Below are positions 43,120 to 48,559 of a stretch of 48,559 nt of DNA, piece by piece. How positions within the stretch are numbered: position 1 is the stretch's first letter; each line of letters starts with the position of its first letter. The notes beneath the pieces were generated by a model. It was not told where the DNA came from. It worked only from the letters and a program-made list of their open reading frames with translations, and made no database searches. The DNA comes from Funneliformis mosseae. Lineage: Eukaryota > Glomeromycota > Glomeromycetes > Glomerales > Glomeraceae. The stretch covers positions 1-48,559 of the forward strand of contig CAJVPP010000101.1 in assembly GCA_910592005.1 (NCBI GenBank), in the 5' to 3' direction. A program made the translations under genes and the position numbers.

Positions 43120-44833
43120 TTCCTAACGCTAACGCTAATAAATGTAAAAACCTAATCATACATCGATATGACAAGGTGAAGAATAATCAGTATGGAATAT
43201 GTCCTGATTGTAAAAAATCAAATACCGGAGAAGCTTGGTGCGGTAAATGTGATCCAGGTCGATTTCTAAGAGAAGGAAAGACAAGTGGAAACCCCAAAAT
43301 GGATAAATTGATAAATGAATTACAACATATGGCAAAACATTACCACCATAATTTGGAATGGATTCCTTTTAATAGGTTCAAAGATGTTAAACAAATTGAT
43401 GAAGGAGGTTTTGCAAGAATTTATTCTGCTACTTGGTCGGACGGATCACCAAAAGTTTCAAATGAGAAGAAAAGTCGTTCTAATCCTATTACGGTTGTAC
43501 TTAAAAAGATTAAAGGTTCAAATAATATGTCAGAAATTCTTATAAATGAGGTATATAAACATATAAGCTTACATTATTAATCTTAATTAAACCTGTTAAC
43601 AAATTTTTTTTTGTTTAGATAAAAATACATCACGAATTTCAAAGGCACGATACATTAACACAATTTTATGGGATAACAAAAGATCCGGTAACGGAAGAAT
43701 TTATGTTAGTCTTGGAATTTGCGAAGAATGGTAGCCTAAAAGACTATATTAAAAATCATTATTCGGATTTAAAGTGGGAGAAGAAACTAAAAATTTTACT
43801 TGGCATTGCAAAAAATTTAGAGAAAATTCACGAATTAAATTATGTTCATGGAGATCTACATAGTGGAAACGTGCTTATTTTTAATGAAGAATCGAAAATC
43901 ACAGATTTGGGTTTTGCACGATCTGCATTTAATAATACAAATTCAAATATAAGTGGGGTACTTCCCTATATAGCTCCTGAAATATTAAATAAAAATCCTT
44001 ACACTCCTGCAAGCGATATATATAGTTTTGGTATAATTATGACAGAAATATCAACCGGTATGCCACCTTTTGGAAATGAATCACATGATATTGATCTTGT
44101 ATTAGAAATTATCAAAGGATTACGTCCAAGAGTTGCCAAAGGAACACCAGAACGTTATGTTGATATAGTTAATCAATGTCTCGATGCTAATCCAAAAAGT
44201 AGACCTTCTGCGAAAGTATTAATTAATATAATAAATCAATGGCAAATAGAATATGTTCAGGAATTTATTAATGCAGATACAATTGGTCCTCGATACTCAT
44301 CTGGAATGACGTTACATCCTCAAGCATATTATACAAGTCGTTCGTTACGTATTCCGAACTTTTCTAAATCAAAAAATTTTTTGGAAGTGCAATTTGAAAT
44401 AACTAAAGGTAAATTTTAAAAATCTATTTACATATTAATTGGATATTCAAACTTATTTGTATTATTTTATCTAGGTTTAGATTCACGATTAATTGAACTT
44501 CATATTTCTAAAGATTTTCAAAGTAATTATTATTGCTATTATTTATTATTTGATTTTATATATAAAAATTATATGTTAACGATTTCGTTTATATTTATAT
44601 ATATTTTTTTTTATTTCCCTTCTAAAGTGGAAATTGAATCTGATTTTCAAAGTGATTCAGATGCTGTGCAGGCAAAGCCCCAGGATAAAATAGAGACTAA
44701 TGATAAGTATCATGATAGGTTGTTACCAAAGCTGAAGGATACTAAATTTAATAAACCTAAATTTACTTTCAAAATTACATTTAATAATAAAATAGGTATA
44801 AAAAATAATAAAAATTTCTTTTTAAAGAATTAA
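43120..44833 (+). CDS. protein kinase 2, tandem paralogue (at least four exons, start unresolved)
   Basis: Same family as kinase 1. Exons are to 43550, 43619-44408, 44475-44522 and 44628-44833, with donors GTATAT, GTAAAT and GTAATT and AG acceptors. The first readable frame runs from the CCAG acceptor at 43119 without an ATG before MDKLI, so a 5' exon is missing from the model. Ribbon: CPDC and CGKC. Kinase motifs: IDEGGFARIY, VVLKKI, VHGDLHSGN, TDLGFA, YIAPE and CLDANPKSRPSA. The key Lys, Asp and Asn are intact. Unlike kinase 1, the tail continues for about 80 residues with an acidic then Lys-rich region (EIESDFQSDSD, FKITFNN). An alternative splice near the end (GTATAA…AAAG) would change only the last residues. 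Confidence 0.8.
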
Positions 44834-45366
44834 CATTTTGAGAATTGTGTTTAATGACTTCAGGATTTGCCGATTTAATGCAATTTACTGTTAAACTACT
44901 ATCATTTATGAAACCTGTGTACATACAACCGCATACAGCCTGTAAATGCTATTGGTAACTTTAAATGACGAATTGGAATATGATAAAACATTCTGAATAA
45001 TTAATAAACAAGAAAATAATAAAGATAACAAATGACGATTCAACTTTAAGATATAAAGACCCATATGAATTGGAAAGCAAACCGTAATGTAAACTCCTAC
45101 CTTCCGTAAAAAAGTTAGGTAGGATAATTAAGGAATATCTGCTTTCCTTAGAATGATTTATAACATTTAGCAAATTTAATTTTCATAAATACAATTTTCG
45201 AAAAATATTGAAACGGTTCATTTAATTAATTAATTATTTGTTTTTTCAATGAACTTGAGCAAAGTATTTTCCTTATTCCTTTATTTCTTTATTTTTTTTT
45301 GTTTAGAACAAAACCTTTCATGTCGAAGTGGAAGACTTTAAGTCAATCGTTCGATAATTTTTTTTT
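44834..45366. other. intergenic, no gene seen
   Basis: Spacer after kinase 2. A minus-strand frame at 44961-45173 has no support. No repeat recognised before the MITE at 45367. Confidence 0.45.
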
Positions 45367-45552
45367 GGGCATTACACAAACCTGTATAGTATGGGTTCGA
45401 ATGTATGTATGGTATGGTTCATTTTTTAATGTATGTAAGGTATGTATACTTTAAAAACTATACATGTATGGTTTTTCATAACAAATCATATATGAAAAAT
45501 ATCATACTATACATACATTCAAAGCCATACTATACAGGTTTGCTATATACCC
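45367..45552. mobile_element. MITE family B
   Basis: About 186 bp. The left end GGGCATTACACAAACCTG continues TATAGTATGG and GAATGTATGTAT. The right end is the reverse complement (ATACATACATTC, CCATACTATA, CAGGTTTG, TATACCC). The inverted repeats are about 45 bp with scattered mismatches, and the whole element could fold into a long hairpin. No coding capacity. It has no sequence relation to MITE family A beyond the initial GGG. Confidence 0.78.
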
Positions 45553-45779
45553 TTTTTTTGCTGCGTTGCGATATAGAATTACACACATTGCATTTATTTG
45601 CACTTTGAAATTTAAATTTTCTTGGCAAGGTTAAAAAAATGAAGACGCAAGGAACAACCTATTTGCATAAGATGAAATAAATGAAATAGAATGAATAACT
45701 CAAGCCAAAGACAAAAATTTAATACAAAATATCAACAGACTGGTAGCAGATAGCATCTAGACAATTTTAATTGTTTTTA

Positions 45780-46205
45780 TAGTCCTGCGACGAAATGAAG
45801 ACCAACAACAAAATCCATTCAACATTTGTGGATTAGAAATGCTGGCAATATACAACGAACAAATATACCAAGGTCCACAATATATTATAACCTGGCTAAG
45901 TTGGAAAGACTGGAGTACCACCCATCAAAAACGCTCCTGTCGTCCCCAAAAAATCACTTTTGCTTATGAGAGAACTTGACAGTCTATGTCGAAATCATCT
46001 TCCTGAGATCAAGAGATGCTGCTTAATAATTGGTGCCCCCAGCAGGATAATGATCCTAAGCATACGAAGCGTTTAGCTAAGGAATTCCTGCTAGAAATGT
46101 CCGATCTGAAAATTTATGGGCGGTCGTTAAGAGGTAACGCAACCTCAAAATGGTTTTGGGATTTGGAGAGTGTTACGAAGGGAGAATTCTCAGGATATTA
46201 TTAAA
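45780..46205 (+). pseudogene. Tc1-like transposase relic 2
   Basis: QQDNDPKHTKRLAKEFL (46040-46090) is the second-Asp motif of Tc1 transposases, and ENLWAVVKR (46108-46134, another frame) is the Glu motif. The WPxxSPDLNPI segment normally between them is missing, so a deletion and frameshift joined them. Upstream, WLSWKDWSTTHQKRS may be the decayed N-terminal part. No inverted repeats were assigned. Confidence 0.75.
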
Positions 46206-48298
46206 ATTTTAGTTACACTATTAACATTTTTTTTTAATACTTTTTGGCTTTCGAATTGAATATTTTATCATGTGATCTGGCACAATCGTGTGACTTTTGC
46301 ACCAGATCAGGATCAAGAAAAAAAATTATTTTTAACACAAATACATCGTTCAGAGTTAAACTAAATAAATACTTGGAAATTATATACTGTACTATATAAA
46401 TTTTATTAATTACTCACTGAAATTATTTCTAAGAATAGGAAGATGGACGAGAAAATCGTTGAAGAAGCGCAGATAGATGACAAAATTTGCCGTTAAGACT
46501 AGTAAAAAAAAATATATATATATCAAGTTGAAGACGATAGAGTAAATTCTGAAGAAAGGTATAAATAAGCCTTTGCAATCGAAAAAATGAGCCTAATAAT
46601 TCACAAACGACTCACATAAATCCCTTTTAGAATGTCAACGACAGCACCTTCTCTTCTACTACAAAGATTTCATATTTTTTTATTTCTTCACGTGATGCTT
46701 GACATCACCCCATCTCTTTTTATTATAGTCCTATTATAGTCCTATAATGTCCTTCGAAATGAGCACGTTGAAATCCCTCTGATACAATAATTTTATTAGC
46801 CTATTTAGGCAAACATAATCCTATGGATTTGTGGATTTGTAACACTTGTAATAATCTTCCAAACATTAATTACCGAACACAAATCATAATTCAAAGATTG
46901 TGCGTGTGAAAAAAAAAAAAAAAAAAAAAAAAATTTATTTTTTTTTTTTAGATGTTTGTCAATGTCAATGGAAGATGAAAGCTATTTACAATGCACAATA
47001 AAGGATTTAAAATTAATGTTTGATCATCATTTTAAAATATTCCATGTTGCAGGAAAAAATCATATTATAATCCGAATATTATGTGTAATGAAGAATGAAG
47101 ATTATGTTTATGCTTTAATCCGGGAAAATTCAATGTCATACCATACATAGATTGAAATCCATATTAATCACCAAATCGATATACTAATTAATGTAACACA
47201 ACAAATAATTATTTTACCCCAATTAAAGGATCCACATATGCCCCTAAGAATGGCGGATAACAAACATTCTAAAAGAAGATCTATTCACAATGAGTCAACG
47301 ATCACCCGCCCTGGTTTAGTAAATAAAATTACATAGTATCAAGATTACTTTCACCGATCAATACACATCACAACTTATACCTTTCAAAAGTAGGTTAGAA
47401 TTAGTTCTTTAAACATTTGAAAGAATTAGGATGGCTTCGTTTATTTTATAAATACGAATATAAGAACCTAAGATCTGGCATTTTCAATTTATTCACAAAA
47501 AAAAAAATTATGCATTAAAATAATTTTTAATCTCTATATGAAAATACTTTGCCAAAAACTTAAAAGAAATTTAATGCTAACCCTTGAAAAAAATTACGAA
47601 AAAAAGCTGGGTAGTGAATCTCATCAAGAGTGCTGTAATATGTGCTCCCAACCCTTTCGGAGCATTAGCTGCAATGCCTGATTTTATTATACCTACAAGC
47701 GTGCATTTTATTGATATCTGCATGAACATCACTAAATTTGAAATGTTGATAATACCTTTTTTTTTTTTTACGGGATTAATTTTCATTTATATCACAAAAT
47801 GATTTTGATGAACATCGTGTTTATACAAATCGCCAATTTTTACCTTATTTAGAATCGGCTTTAATTTAAGCAATATAAAGAAATTGTACATTGATAAATG
47901 ATAAGTAAGGTATTTACAATGTACATTTACAATAGGATGTATCTGTTAGTACTATATTTGGAAAAGCAAATTGTATAATAGAAATTTTTTAAAAAGGTTT
48001 AATCTTAATCGAGTTGCATGATAAAATTATCCCCAAATTAAATGTTTGGATCTAGCTAAATAAAAACATTTTTATTAAAAAAAAAAAAAAAATCAAAAAA
48101 ACAAACAAGTGTCAAGTGTACATTTAAAATAGATGCCATTTGATTAACGAGATATTTTGACTATATATAAAATTGATTTATAAAGCATGCCTTTCATGAT
48201 CTCTTTGGATCTCAGTGAATTTATCCTCCTAACAAGAAATAATTTCACAATATTCTTTTTTTTTTTTTTTTTTTTTTACAAATTTCATTGGACATAAA
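46206..48298. other. intergenic with two weak ORF traces
   Basis: A hairpin with arms TGATCTGG/CCAGATCA lies at about 46276-46308. A 64-codon frame at 46956-47150 follows a T-rich AG acceptor. A less AT-rich patch at 47577-47802 is open on both strands; the minus-strand frame (IKSGIAANAPKGLGAHITALL) looks more protein-like, but I cannot name it. Long A and T runs at 46908-46950 and 48258-48277. None is annotated as a gene with confidence. Confidence 0.4.
46956..47150 (+). other. possible exon, unknown
   Basis: Open frame MSMSMEDESYLQCTIKDLK… after a strong pyrimidine-tract acceptor (TTTTTTTTTAG at about 46940-46950). It ends at a stop without a donor. Could be a fragment of a gene; no family recognised. 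Confidence 0.2.
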
Positions 48299-48559
48299 AT
48301 GAGAAAAAAATTGATTAAATTAAATGAAGAAGTACGTTGAAAAAAATTTGTCAACAGTTACAACATTTTTGTTTTTACTAAAAATTTTTTTTTTTTTTTT
48401 AGGAGGATGATGCTATCAAAAAATATATGAAAAAGTTTAAAGATGACCATCATTGTTATGCGATGGTTAAAGATGAGCTTATTAAAAAATTTAAAAAGGA
48501 TTATACTCATAAACAAATTCGTCAACGGTAGGACAACGTATTATTTTGTTTGATTTTTT
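48299..48559 (+). CDS. Myb/SANT-like DNA-binding protein C, 5' part (cut by window end)
   Basis: Third member of the Myb family. Exon 1 is 48299-48331 (MRKKLIKLNEE, donor GTACGT) and exon 2 is 48403-48527, in phase 0 as in A and B. Exon 2 ends in CG of a split Arg codon before GTAGGA, as in Myb B. Residues 12 onward read EDDAIKKYMKKFKDD and YTHKQIRQR, matching DDETIKNLM and YTPKQLSNR of Myb B repeat 1. The expected next exon would be about 26 nt and lies beyond the window. Confidence 0.8.

Noticed and set aside
47577..47802. Conserved-looking ORFs on both strands
   Set aside because: Better composition than the surroundings, but I cannot assign a family, exon structure or strand with confidence.
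1..48559. CRISPR arrays, bacterial operons, riboswitches
   Set aside because: Nothing resembling spaced repeats or prokaryotic signals; spliceosomal introns show that the DNA is eukaryotic.

Overview
This window looks like nuclear DNA of an arbuscular mycorrhizal fungus (Glomeromycotina, most likely Rhizophagus or a close relative). The clues are very AT-rich DNA, short 60-85 bp GT..AG introns, tandem expanded protein kinases with an N-terminal CxxC..CxxC ribbon and an HGDLHSGN catalytic loop, a Crinkler-type relic, and many decayed Tc1-like and Ty3/Gypsy elements. The species call is inferred from remembered family style, not from any search. Exon models below were built by hand from paralogue comparison and splice sites.

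Layout. (1) 1-2.0 kb: AT-rich repeat DNA ending in a short motif that truncates an IS607/MerR-like helix-turn-helix fragment. (2) 3.2-8.0 kb: two divergently placed, four-exon, two-repeat Myb/SANT genes with near-identical exon layout, including a 26-nt exon; a third paralogue starts at 48.3 kb and runs off the window. (3) 8.7-16.8 kb: a cluster of three small secreted protein genes on the minus strand. The first is intact, the second has a nonsense codon in its last exon, and the third is frameshifted and split by about 1.9 kb of DNA holding a MITE and a Crinkler pseudogene. All three keep a similar promoter block. (4) 17.1-18.3 kb: short unrecognised ORFs, then an intact two-exon gene fusing an N-terminal RING finger to a C-terminal ubiquitin-like domain without a terminal di-glycine. 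(5) 19.4-39.0 kb: an extremely AT-rich repeat block with a 2.7 kb TA-flanked DNA transposon, a 30-bp-period satellite-like array, a complete but stop-riddled Ty3/Gypsy element (25896-33496) and a Tc1 transposase relic. (6) 40.0-44.8 kb: two tandem paralogous kinase genes separated by a second copy of the MITE. (7) 45-48.3 kb: another MITE, a second Tc1 relic and unrecognised DNA.

The main biological signals are two. First, the repeats decay by C-to-T/G-to-A change. The two LTRs differ by about 48 transitions and one transversion (hand count), and the gag, pol and 3' ORF frames are broken almost only by stops at codons expected to be Gln, Arg or Trp. Second, lineage-specific gene families (secreted proteins, Myb regulators, kinases) sit beside this repeat block and are themselves duplicating and dying. 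The Gypsy element also carries an extra 150-codon ORF between integrase and the 3' LTR whose stop codon abuts the LTR.
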